Assembly: GCA_947479185.1 (NCBI GenBank)
Contig: CANJYY010000192.1
Span: 1 to 5,794, forward strand
Direction of reading: 5' to 3'
Length of the DNA stretch: 5,794 nucleotides
Origin: Caulobacteraceae bacterium
GTDB lineage: Bacteria; Pseudomonadota; Alphaproteobacteria; Caulobacterales; Caulobacteraceae
The position numbers were made by a program, and so were the translations under genes. Shown one piece after another: positions 1 to 5,794 of the stretch. The notes below the pieces were generated by a model. It saw only the letters and a list, made by a program, of their open reading frames with translations. It ran no database searches and was not told the origin of the DNA. The stretch's first letter is position 1. Every line of letters begins with the position of its first letter.

Positions 1-1
1 C

Positions 2-154
2 AGCGGCGTCGGCGGCATGACGCAGATCAACAACAAGGCCTTCGTGGTCGCCAACAAGACGGCCAACACCTTCAAGCTCTCCGGCGTGAACGGCAGCAGC
101 TACAGCAGCTTCAACTCGAACGGCACGATCCGGAAATGCCAGGTGTCCGACTGC
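2..154 (+). repeat. FCCH-type repeat, copy A (partial at left edge)
   Basis: This is the first of two tandem in-frame repeats in the TadG-like gene. It contains GVGGMTQINN, VANKTA.TF and LSGV.G.SY..F and ends with a Cys-x4-Cys pair (C41 and C46, numbered from the Met at 17). Aligned to copy B from the shared Met, 23 of 32 residues and 71 of 96 bases are identical, including an exact 20-base match (46-65 against 256-275). The first roughly 18 residues of this copy fall outside the window. The pattern resembles the FCCH domain first named in ubiquitin-activating E1 enzymes and also seen in bacterial and phage proteins. Confidence 0.75.
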
Positions 155-1048
155 GGCGTGGTGATCACGGCGAACAGTCACGGGCTGAACGATGGCGACA
201 GGGTCTACATCACCGGTGTCGGCGGGATGACCCAGATCAACAATCTGACCTTCACGGTCGCCAACAAGACGGCCAGTACCTTTTCCCTGTCGGGGGTAAA
301 GGGAGCCAGCTACGGGACCTTTACCTCCGGCGGGTCCGCCTGGTGTCTCGTCGCGGGCTGTCAGTACTATGAGCTGACGGACAACAACAACGATGTCCGG
401 CTGTTTCAGATGACCACCTGCGTCACCGAACGCATCGGGACCAACGCCTATACCGACGCCGCGCCGGGTGGTTCGCCGGTCGGCAAGATGTACACGCCCG
501 ACGGGACCGGCTGTCCCTCGGCGACCATCTTCCCCCTGTCCACCGACAAGGTCGCCCTGAAGGCGGCGATCACCGCCCTGAATGACGGCGGATCGACCGC
601 CGGCCAGATCGGCGCGGCCTGGGGCTGGTACATGATCTCCCCCAGGTTCGCCTCGCTGTGGCCCACGGCCAGCCAGCCTGCCGCCTACACCGCCCCGGAC
701 GTGCTGAAGGTCATCGTCTTCATGACCGACGGCGATTTCAATACGGCCTATTGCAACAACGTCCTCAGCAGGGACTCGCAGGGCAGCGACGACGAGCAGA
801 TCAACTGCAACGCCACCAACGGCGATCCCACCGACCAGGCGAAGGCCGTCTGTGAAGCCGCCAAGCTCGAGGGCGTGGTGATCTACACGGTCGGGTTCCA
901 GGTCTCGAAGGGCTCGGACGCCGAGAGCTTCATCAAGGCCTGCGCGACCGACTCCAGCCACGTCTATCTGCCGTCGAGCGGGTCGCTGCTGAAGGATGCC
1001 TTCTCGGCGATCGGCCGCGACATCACCAAGCTGCGGCTGTCGAAGTAG
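2..1048 (+). CDS. TadG-like VWA-domain protein with embedded FCCH repeats (5' truncated by window edge)
   Basis: The reading frame is open from base 2, so the ATG at 17 is an internal Met (the same Met recurs 70 residues later in the second repeat) and the true start lies outside the window. Numbering from that Met, residues 1-115 hold two FCCH-type repeats. Residues 130-343 then match the C-terminal half of TadG-type von Willebrand A proteins: a TCVTER segment (134-139), a Cys-Pro (166-167), GGST with the likely MIDAS threonine T194, AWGWY (201-205), the strand VIVFMTDGD with MIDAS aspartate D238, VIYTVGF (288-294), and a terminal AF.AIG..I..LRLSK signature. The first MIDAS motif (DxSxS) and the expected N-terminal membrane anchor would lie upstream. 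Ten visible cysteines fit an exported, disulfide-bonded protein. TadG-family proteins act in tight-adherence (Flp) pilus assembly; no other tad gene is visible here, so the pilus role is inferred from similarity. The gene converges on the kinase gene, with 31 bases between the stop codons. Confidence 0.85.
   Translation, partial: SGVGGMTQINNKAFVVANKTANTFKLSGVNGSSYSSFNSNGTIRKCQVSDCGVVITANSHGLNDGDRVYITGVGGMTQINNLTFTVANKTASTFSLSGVKGASYGTFTSGGSAWCLVAGCQYYELTDNNNDVRLFQMTTCVTERIGTNAYTDAAPGGSPVGKMYTPDGTGCPSATIFPLSTDKVALKAAITALNDGGSTAGQIGAAWGWYMISPRFASLWPTASQPAAYTAPDVLKVIVFMTDGDFNTAYCNNVLSRDSQGSDDEQINCNATNGDPTDQAKAVCEAAKLEGVVIYTVGFQVSKGSDAESFIKACATDSSHVYLPSSGSLLKDAFSAIGRDITKLRLSK
155..361 (+). repeat. 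FCCH-type repeat, copy B (complete, 69 codons)
   Basis: This complete copy of the tandem repeat runs from GVVITANSHGL (an HGL.DGD.V.I.GV core) through GVGGMTQINN, VANKTA and LSGVKGASY to a closing Cys-x4-Cys pair (C110 and C115). The offset from copy A is 210 bases at the shared Met and 207 bases at the cysteines, so one codon was gained or lost between them. It is followed directly by VWA sequence, which places the repeats inside the VWA region rather than as a separate terminal domain. Confidence 0.75.
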
Positions 1049-1079
1049 CGCGGTATCCGCCGGCCGGTCCTGTCAGGCC

Positions 1080-3506
1080 CTAGGCGCTGATCCGCTGGTC
1101 AGCGTCAGTCGCCATCGCGCAGGCTGTCTCCAGCACGGTGAACAGGGCCTCGGCCGAGACCGGTTTGCTCAGATGGCCGTTGGCGCCGGCGGCCATCGAC
1201 GCGGCCACATGCTCGGGCAGGGCGTTGGCCGAGAGGGCCCAGATCGGCCTGGCCGGCCGGCCGCCGGCGGCCTCCGACGCCCGGATCGCGCGGATCGCGG
1301 TCAGGCCGTCCATGACCGGCATCTGCATGTCCATGAGGATCAGGTCGAACGCCTCGCCCGATGCGGCGGCGACGGCCTCGGCCCCGTTCTCGACGCTGGT
1401 CAGTTCCACGCCCGTGCCATCGAACAGCAGTTCGACGACCTTGCGGTTGATCGGGTGGTCCTCGGCCAGCAGCACGCGGGGCGCGCGGTCGGCCGCCTGA
1501 AGCGCCGCGCCGTCAGCGTCCCGATCCGGCAGGCTCCCGGCGAAGGGCGCGAGCGCGACCGTCAGGGTGAAGCATGACCCAACGCCCGGCGCCGACAGGG
1601 CTTCCAGCGACCCGCCCATGGCCTCGGCCAGGGCGCGCGAGATGGCCAGGCCGAGGCCCGTGCCGCCGAACCGGCGGGTGATCGAGCCGTCGGCCTGCTC
1701 GAACCGCTCGAACAGCCGGTCCTTCACGTCCTGGCCAAAGCCGATGCCCGTGTCGTTGACGGCGATGACCACCGCGCCGGCCGCGTTCACCACGGCCTCA
1801 AGCCGGATCTCTCCGCGCGACGTGAACTTGATGGCGTTGGACAGCAGGTTGCAGACGATCTGGCGCAGCCGCACGGCGTCGCCGACAAAGGCGCCGGCGG
1901 CGGCCTCGTCGATGGCCAGGGCGAAGTCGAGCCCCTTCTCGCGGGCGCCGGGCTGGAACAACGCCGCCGCCGACCGCAGGCAGGCGCCCAGGTCGAACGG
2001 CTCGGGCTTCAGCTCCAGCCGGCCGGACTCGATCCGCGCCAGGTCCAGCACGTCGGCCAGGATCGCCTCGAGCGTCTGGCCGGAGGTTTCGATCAGCCCG
2101 ACCATCTCGGCCTGGGCCGGGGTCAGCGCCGTGCGCGCCAGCGCCGAGGCCACGCCCATCACGCCGTTCAGCGGCGTGCGGATCTCGTGGCTCATGTTGG
2201 CGAGGAACTCGCTCTTGGCGCGGTTGGCCGCCTCGGCGAGGTCCCGCGCCAGGGCGGTCGCCGCCTCGACGGTCTTGCGGCTGGTGATATTCTCCAGGAC
2301 CCCCAGGACGCCGGTTATCCGGCCGTCTTCGTCGCGCAGCAGTTCGGCGGCCGAGAAGGCCCAGACCTCGCGATCGCTGGAGGTGTTCATGCGGTATTCG
2401 GTGCGGAACGGCTCGCCCGTTTTCAGGTGCGCTTCCCAGAGCAACTTGGCCGCGGCGCGGTCGTCGGGGTGAACGCTGACCCACATGTCCTCGGCCACGT
2501 CGTCGTAGGTCAGGGACCCGCCGAAGAAGGTGTCGGCGGCGCCGTCGACGGTCAGGGTCTTTCGCCGATAGTCCATCTCGTAGACCAGCACCTCGGCGAT
2601 ATCGAGGGCCAGTTCGAGGCGCTGCTTGGCGCGCTCGGCCAGTTTCAGCCCGCCGATCACATCGCTGACGTCATGACTCATCGAGATCATGCCGCCGATC
2701 TCGCCGGCCGCGTCATGCCAGGGGCAGATCGTGGCGCGCAGCCAGCGGTCCGGCCTGCGCGTGCTGGGCACCAGCACCCGCTGGGTCGAGATCGTCTCGC
2801 CGGCGAGGCACCGCAGATAGGTCTCCTCCAGCATCGGGTAGGAGGCCGGAAACAGCTCGGCCATGGTTCGGCCGATCGCCTCGTCTGCCGGGACGCCCTT
2901 TTCCTCGACCCACTGGTCGTTGACATAGAGGTAGCGCAGGTCGCGATCGGTCATGCCCAACGCCACCGGCGAGGCGCGCATGATGACGTCCTTCAGGTCC
3001 GTCGCCGCGCGGGAGGCCTGTTCGGCGACACGGGTGCGGCGCTGGGCGCGCGCCCGCTCCATGGCTTCGGCGAGCAGCGCCGCCAGATCGGCGAGGGTGG
3101 CGAGAATGGCCTCGTCGCGCTCGCGAGGCTCATTGAACAGGAGACACAGGCCGCCGAGCCGGGTTGTCTCTCCAAGGACGACGGGCGCTTTGGCGTAGGC
3201 GCGGGCGTGGGGCGGGCCGCAGACCCAGGGATGATCGGGCCAGGTGAGGCCGAGATTTTCCATCCAGATCGGCTGGAGCTGGCCGATGGTTTGGGCCGTC
3301 GTGGAGGCGGACAGGGGACCCAGGCTTTCAGCCTTGCCCTCAATGCCCGACTGCCAGACATGGTCTTCATCGACGATCACCACATAGGCGTGGGCGGCCC
3401 CCGAGGCCTGGCGCGCAAGCCGTGTCACCCGCGCGATCACCGGCCGCAGGGCGTTCAGGTCCAGTGACCGGATCTCCGTCAGCCTCGCGGCCTCTGACGG
3501 CGCCAT
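1080..3506 (-). CDS. Hybrid sensor histidine kinase (GAF-PAS-PAS-HisKA-HATPase-REC)
   Basis: This 808-residue cytosolic sensor kinase has no signal peptide or membrane segment. Residues about 18-150 form a GAF domain (CGPPHARAYAKAP and LGGLCLLFNEPRE match the common GAF pattern); about 172-283 form a PAS domain; about 295-412 form a second PAS/PAC unit. The HisKA H-box SHEIRTPLNG carries the predicted phospho-acceptor H440. The HATPase domain has its N-box at N553/N557, its G1 box at NDTGIG (D585), an F-box at LFERF and its G2 box at GGTGLGL (614-620). A C-terminal receiver (about 676-795) keeps the acidic pair E682/D683, phospho-acceptor D726, S759 and K781, so both kinase and receiver look intact. 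Phosphate would pass H440 to D726 and then probably to a separate histidine phosphotransferase, which is not in this window. The start is supported by a GGGGGAAG purine run five bases upstream. The signal sensed is unknown. The oxygenase gene lies 66 bases upstream on the same strand. Confidence 0.95.
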   Translation of the reverse strand: MAPSEAARLTEIRSLDLNALRPVIARVTRLARQASGAAHAYVVIVDEDHVWQSGIEGKAESLGPLSASTTAQTIGQLQPIWMENLGLTWPDHPWVCGPPHARAYAKAPVVLGETTRLGGLCLLFNEPRERDEAILATLADLAALLAEAMERARAQRRTRVAEQASRAATDLKDVIMRASPVALGMTDRDLRYLYVNDQWVEEKGVPADEAIGRTMAELFPASYPMLEETYLRCLAGETISTQRVLVPSTRRPDRWLRATICPWHDAAGEIGGMISMSHDVSDVIGGLKLAERAKQRLELALDIAEVLVYEMDYRRKTLTVDGAADTFFGGSLTYDDVAEDMWVSVHPDDRAAAKLLWEAHLKTGEPFRTEYRMNTSSDREVWAFSAAELLRDEDGRITGVLGVLENITSRKTVEAATALARDLAEAANRAKSEFLANMSHEIRTPLNGVMGVASALARTALTPAQAEMVGLIETSGQTLEAILADVLDLARIESGRLELKPEPFDLGACLRSAAALFQPGAREKGLDFALAIDEAAAGAFVGDAVRLRQIVCNLLSNAIKFTSRGEIRLEAVVNAAGAVVIAVNDTGIGFGQDVKDRLFERFEQADGSITRRFGGTGLGLAISRALAEAMGGSLEALSAPGVGSCFTLTVALAPFAGSLPDRDADGAALQAADRAPRVLLAEDHPINRKVVELLFDGTGVELTSVENGAEAVAAASGEAFDLILMDMQMPVMDGLTAIRAIRASEAAGGRPARPIWALSANALPEHVAASMAAGANGHLSKPVSAEALFTVLETACAMATDADQRISA

Positions 3507-3511
3507 ACCTG

Positions 3512-3519
3512 CTTCCCCC
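3512..3519 (-). promoter_or_regulatory. Ribosome binding site of the hybrid kinase gene
   Basis: On the - strand the bases read GGGGGAAG, ending five bases before the ATG at 3506. This is the only purine-rich Shine-Dalgarno-like stretch near the start and supports that start codon. Confidence 0.5.
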
Positions 3520-3572
3520 GTCTTTTCCCGCAGCGTGACAAGCGAGGGTTAATTCGGGGTGACCTCGCCGGC

Positions 3573-4526
3573 TCAGAGCAGCTTGATCTCCTTCAGCCGC
3601 TGGACGAGGAAGTCGTCGGCGGTGATCGACTGCGGATAGCGATCCGGATTTTCAGCGGTGGCGCAGCCGGGCAGGGTGCGGATCTCGTAGTCCGGCGCGA
3701 AGTGCAGGAAGAACGGCGTTGAGTAGCGCGGGAAGGCGCGGCGCTCGGGCGGCGGGTTGACCACCCGGTGGATCGTCGAGGGCAGCACATGGTTGCAGGC
3801 CCGCTCCAGCATGTCGCCGATGTTGATCACCAGGCATCCGGGCGGGGGGTTGATCTCCAGCCACTGGCCGTCGCGGTCCTTGACCTGCAGCCCCCCCTCC
3901 TCGGCGCCGAGCAGCAGGGTGATGGCGTTGATGTCGCCATGGGCCCCGGCCCGCACGCCCGTGGCGTCAGCGGGGATCGGCGGATAGTGCAGCAGCCGCA
4001 GGATGCTGTTGCCACACGCGACCGCGTCGTCGAACTCATGCCGCGGCAGGCCGAGGTAGTGGGCGATCGCCTGCAGCACCCTCGCGCCCATGCCGTCGAG
4101 GGCGTTGTACAGCCAGGCGACGTTGTCGTGAAAATCGGCGACCTCGGCCGGCCAGACGTTGTCCGGCATCTGGGCGCGGTAGCGGTGCCCGGCCGGCAGG
4201 TCCCGGCCCATGTGCCAGAATTCCTTGAGGTCGAAGTGGTCCGCGCCCTTGGCCGTCTCGATGCCGAACGGGATGTAGCCGCGCTGGCCGCCCTTGCCGA
4301 CGGCGTACTGCCTCTTCACCGCCTCGGGCAGGGCGAAGAAGCGCTTGGCCGCGTCGATCGCCGCGTCGATCCGCGTCTGGTCCAGGTCATAGTCCGACAG
4401 CACGGCGAACCCGTAGCGGCGGAAGCTGTCGCCGAGCGTCTTCGCGAAGCCTTCGAAGTCGGCCGCATAGGCCTTGAACGAGACGGGGGCGATGGCGGGC
4501 GCGGCGGTGGCGGCGGTATCGGTCAT
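3573..4526 (-). CDS. Isopenicillin N synthase-family Fe(II)/2-oxoglutarate-dependent oxygenase
   Basis: This 317-residue protein matches the full-length layout of the family. An N-terminal DIOX_N region (about 13-120) contains FRRYGFAVL, FFALPEAVKRQY, GYIPFG.E and DLKEFW. The C-terminal double-stranded beta-helix region carries the Fe(II) triad H196-x-D198 (in AGAHGDINAITLLL) and H253 (in STIHRVVNPP), followed by the R267-Y-S269 motif that usually binds the co-substrate carboxylate. All catalytic residues are present, so it should be an active soluble enzyme that oxidises a small molecule using O2 and probably 2-oxoglutarate. Isopenicillin N synthase itself does not use 2-oxoglutarate, and bacterial members of this family are often annotated by name only; nothing here indicates beta-lactam synthesis. 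The substrate cannot be told. The start is the ATG at 4526, preceded by only a weak AAAAGG. The gene is divergent from the lipoprotein gene and could be co-transcribed with the kinase gene 66 bases downstream. Confidence 0.92.
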   Translation of the reverse strand: MTDTAATAAPAIAPVSFKAYAADFEGFAKTLGDSFRRYGFAVLSDYDLDQTRIDAAIDAAKRFFALPEAVKRQYAVGKGGQRGYIPFGIETAKGADHFDLKEFWHMGRDLPAGHRYRAQMPDNVWPAEVADFHDNVAWLYNALDGMGARVLQAIAHYLGLPRHEFDDAVACGNSILRLLHYPPIPADATGVRAGAHGDINAITLLLGAEEGGLQVKDRDGQWLEINPPPGCLVINIGDMLERACNHVLPSTIHRVVNPPPERRAFPRYSTPFFLHFAPDYEIRTLPGCATAENPDRYPQSITADDFLVQRLKEIKLL

Positions 4527-4532
4527 GCCGGC

Positions 4533-4561
4533 CTTTTACACCGGCCTCGGGGTGTTGTGAA
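4533..4561 (-). promoter_or_regulatory. Possible promoter of the oxygenase gene
   Basis: On the - strand, TTCACA (4556-4561, five of six matches to TTGACA) is followed after 17 bases by TAAAAG (4533-4538, four of six matches to TATAAT). Transcription would then start at or within a couple of bases of the ATG at 4526, giving a leaderless or nearly leaderless message. That agrees with the weak Shine-Dalgarno signal, but the hexamers are short and could be chance matches. Confidence 0.22.
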
Positions 4562-4616
4562 ACGCACAGGCGGAACCGGCACGCCGCCGCCGCGTTCAGG
4601 CCGCGACAGATTTTCC

Positions 4617-4620
4617 GGAG
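4617..4620 (+). promoter_or_regulatory. Ribosome binding site of the lipoprotein gene
   Basis: The bases GGAG (within CCGGAG) lie eight bases before the ATG at 4629. This fixes the start, because the same frame stays open for several hundred bases upstream, antisense to the oxygenase. The chosen start is also the one directly followed by a lipoprotein signal peptide. Confidence 0.75.
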
Positions 4621-4628
4621 ACATCGAA

Positions 4629-5303
4629 ATGCTGAAGAAAACGGCCTTGGCCGCCATCCTGCTTGGGGCCACGGCCCTCGGCGCCTGCACCACCATCGAT
4701 CCCTATTCGGGCCAGACGGTCCGCAACAACACCGGAACCGGCGCGATCGCGGGCGCGGTCGGCGGCGCGCTGCTGGGCTACCTGACCAACACCAGCGACG
4801 GCGAACAGGGTCGCAAGAACGCCCTGCTCGGCGCCGGCATCGGAGCCCTCGGCGGCGCGGCGGTCGGCAACTACATGGACCGCCAGCAGGCCGAACTGAG
4901 CCGCGAGCTGGCCGGCACCGGCGTCAGCGTCACCCGCGACGGCGACAACCTGATCCTCAACATGCCCAGCGACGTGACGTTCGGCGTTGATCGTTCCGAC
5001 ATCCAGCCGCAGTTCGTGCGGGTGCTGGAGGGCGTGGCCACGATCCTGAACCGCTATCCCCAGACCCTGGTCGATGTGACCGGCCACGCCGACTCGAGCG
5101 GCGACGACGCCTACAATCAGGCGCTTTCGGAACGCCGCGCCAGCTCGGTGGCCATGTTCCTTACGGACCGCAGCCAGGTCCTGCCGGGGCGACTGTTCGT
5201 CCAGGGCCGCGGCGAGAGCCAGCCGATCGCGAGCAACGATACGGCCCAGGGCCGGGCGATGAACCGTCGCGTCGAGATCGTGCTGCGTCCGTTCCGCGGC
5301 TGA
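4629..5303 (+). CDS. yiaD: YiaD-like OmpA-family outer-membrane lipoprotein with glycine zipper
   Basis: This 224-residue protein has a lipoprotein signal peptide: the basic start MLKK, a hydrophobic stretch, then the lipobox LGAC with C20 as the predicted lipidated cysteine. The residue after the cysteine is Thr, not Asp, so sorting to the outer membrane is expected. Residues about 36-81 are a two-segment glycine zipper (GAIAGAVGGALLG and GAGIGALGGAAVG) followed by NYMDRQ. After GTGVSVTRDGDNLILNMPSDVTF, the OmpA C-terminal domain (about 115-221) has GHADSSG with D155, then N163 and LSERRA with R170; the Asp and Arg are the residues that bind diaminopimelate in peptidoglycan. It ends with the usual NRRVEIVL. 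Order, length and wording closely match E. coli YiaD, a lipoprotein tied to outer-membrane assembly and the cell wall; that function is transferred by similarity. A strong stem-loop follows eight bases after the stop. Confidence 0.94.
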   Translation: MLKKTALAAILLGATALGACTTIDPYSGQTVRNNTGTGAIAGAVGGALLGYLTNTSDGEQGRKNALLGAGIGALGGAAVGNYMDRQQAELSRELAGTGVSVTRDGDNLILNMPSDVTFGVDRSDIQPQFVRVLEGVATILNRYPQTLVDVTGHADSSGDDAYNQALSERRASSVAMFLTDRSQVLPGRLFVQGRGESQPIASNDTAQGRAMNRRVEIVLRPFRG

Positions 5304-5307
5304 TGCG

Positions 5308-5794
5308 TCAGGCCGGCCGGGTGGGATCGTCCTGCCCGGCGGCCGCTCGCTGTTCCTCGTCGCGGCCGCTGGTGTCCCAGCCGTCGGCGGCCCCCGGACG
5401 CATCGTCGCGAGGTCCGCCTGCAGCAGCCTGTCCATGGTCTGGGCGGCGTCGCGCGAGGCCAGCAGATAAGCCTCGGTCTGGCCCCACATCGGCCGCAGC
5501 TCCTCGAAGGTGCGGTTGTCGTGGCGACGGAAGAAGTCGGCCGCGCGCAGGGCGCGGTGGGCGCGGAAGCCGAGCGACTTGAGCGCCGTCACCCCCATGG
5601 CCAGGGCCGCCTCGAAGGTCTCGCGCTCGACCGCGTCGGCGCCGTTGGCCAACAGGTCGTAGGCGTGCCGCCGGTCGAAGGCGCGGGCCAGGATGGTCAG
5701 GTTGGGGAAGGCCTCGCGCGCCCGCTCGACCAGTTCCGTAGCCTTTTCCTGATCGTCGATGGCCACGATCAGCATGCGCGCCCGCTCCGCGCCC
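5308..5794 (-). CDS. KefB/KefC-type potassium/proton antiporter, C-terminal RCK/TrkA-N part (5' truncated by window edge)
   Basis: The frame stays open to the right edge (GAER.R precedes the first visible Met), so this is the 3' end of a larger gene and the ATG at 5775 is internal. The visible 161 residues begin in the second half of a Rossmann-type TrkA-N/RCK domain: LIVAIDD, then TELVERAREAFPNLTILARA.DR.HAYDLLANGAD, followed by the family-typical ERETFEAALAMG, ALKSLG and FRRHDNRTFEEL. This order and wording match the cytosolic regulatory tail of CPA2-family KefB/KefC potassium efflux antiporters, which exchange K+ for H+ across the inner membrane and are gated by ligands bound to this domain. 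The membrane transporter part would lie beyond the window, so the choice between KefB and KefC, and regulation by glutathione, cannot be judged. The last ~30 residues are a polar, low-complexity tail. The gene is convergent with the lipoprotein gene, with four bases between stop codons. Confidence 0.87.
   Translation of the reverse strand, partial: GAERARMLIVAIDDQEKATELVERAREAFPNLTILARAFDRRHAYDLLANGADAVERETFEAALAMGVTALKSLGFRAHRALRAADFFRRHDNRTFEELRPMWGQTEAYLLASRDAAQTMDRLLQADLATMRPGAADGWDTSGRDEEQRAAAGQDDPTRPA
5311..5344 (+). terminator. Stem-loop after the lipoprotein gene, candidate transcription end
   Basis: GGCC (5311-5314) pairs with GGCC (5341-5344). After one unpaired G (5315), bases 5316-5325 pair with 5331-5340 as ten base pairs, two of them G-U wobbles, around the loop ATCGT. 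No T-tract follows, so it is not a classic intrinsic terminator. The two wobbles would become A-C mismatches in the opposite transcript, so the hairpin folds better in the lipoprotein mRNA than in the antiporter mRNA whose coding end it occupies. Confidence 0.4.

Larger units (their letters stand above)
4527..4628. other. Divergent intergenic region between the oxygenase and lipoprotein genes
   Basis: These 102 bases must hold the promoters for both divergent genes. Near the oxygenase start there is an A/T-containing patch and a perfect 5-base inverted repeat, ACACC (4538-4542) and GGTGT (4551-4555), separated by eight bases. No GANTC methylation site or complete TTAA-N7-TTAA CtrA-type site is present. 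No convincing -35/-10 pair for the lipoprotein gene could be picked out by eye. Confidence 0.6.

Noticed and set aside
1051..1061. Short GCGG-TAT-CCGC hairpin just after the TadG-like stop codon.
   Set aside because: It has only four base pairs with a three-base loop and no U-tract; this is expected by chance at this GC content.
1240..1275. A GGCCGGCC-rich run inside the kinase gene and similar motifs at both convergent junctions.
   Set aside because: It encodes the Gly/Ala/Arg/Pro-rich loop of the receiver domain. Such palindromes are frequent in GC-rich DNA and show no consistent spacing or context.
3180..3222. A Cys and a His in the CGPPHARAY stretch of the kinase GAF domain as a bilin attachment site.
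   Set aside because: This stretch matches the ordinary non-bilin GAF pattern (G-PH-R-YA-AP followed by G-LC), and the adjacent Cys-His pair usual for bilin attachment is absent.
1567..3467. Long + strand open frames (about 300 and 426 codons) antisense to the hybrid kinase.
   Set aside because: The opposite strand encodes an unbroken, domain-rich kinase. The antisense translations are low-complexity and typical of high-GC mirror frames.
3549..3552. A TTAA tetramer upstream of the kinase gene as half of a CtrA-type cell-cycle site.
   Set aside because: The second TTAA seven bases away is absent, so there is no complete site.
3542..3568. Inverted repeat GCGAGG/CCTCGC between the oxygenase and kinase genes, a possible terminator.
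   Set aside because: The stem is only six pairs around a 15-base loop and no U-tract follows on the - strand, so it does not support a transcription end or a break in a putative operon.
3768..4628. The lipoprotein reading frame stays open for 861 bases upstream, antisense to the oxygenase, suggesting a 511-residue fusion.
   Set aside because: The upstream part reads as a GC-rich shadow of the oxygenase gene with no family resemblance. The ATG at 4629 has a ribosome binding site and is directly followed by a lipoprotein signal peptide and lipobox.

Overview
The window is ordinary GC-rich chromosomal DNA whose gene content and codon use (strong preference for G or C at third positions) suggest an alphaproteobacterium, most likely of the Caulobacterales (Caulobacter, Brevundimonas or Phenylobacterium type). 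This placement is inferred from gene style, not from a marker gene. Coding density is very high, and no RNA gene, insertion sequence, CRISPR array, phage module or transfer boundary is visible.

Layout from left to right: (1) the 3' part of a TadG-like von Willebrand factor A (VWA) protein on the + strand, cut by the left edge, whose visible N-terminal part consists of two FCCH-type repeats lying inside the VWA region; (2) converging on it, a large soluble hybrid histidine kinase (GAF-PAS-PAS-HisKA-HATPase-REC) on the - strand; (3) upstream of the kinase on the same strand, after a 66-base gap, an isopenicillin N synthase-family Fe(II)/2-oxoglutarate oxygenase; (4) a 102-base divergent intergenic region; (5) on the + strand, a YiaD-like outer-membrane lipoprotein with a glycine zipper and an OmpA domain; (6) converging on it with only four bases between stop codons, the 3' end of a KefB/KefC-type potassium/proton antiporter gene on the - strand, cut by the right edge.

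The genes do not form one obvious pathway. The TadG-like protein, the lipoprotein and the antiporter are all envelope proteins but lie in separate transcription units. The oxygenase and the hybrid kinase could share a transcript; that is the only plausible functional pairing and it rests on position alone.

I found no convincing new system. The items most worth a second look are the FCCH repeats inserted in a VWA pilus-type protein, with a matching Cys-x4-Cys pair closing each repeat, and a strong stem-loop just after the lipoprotein stop codon that lies inside the 3' coding end of the opposing antiporter gene and pairs better in the + strand RNA than in the - strand RNA.
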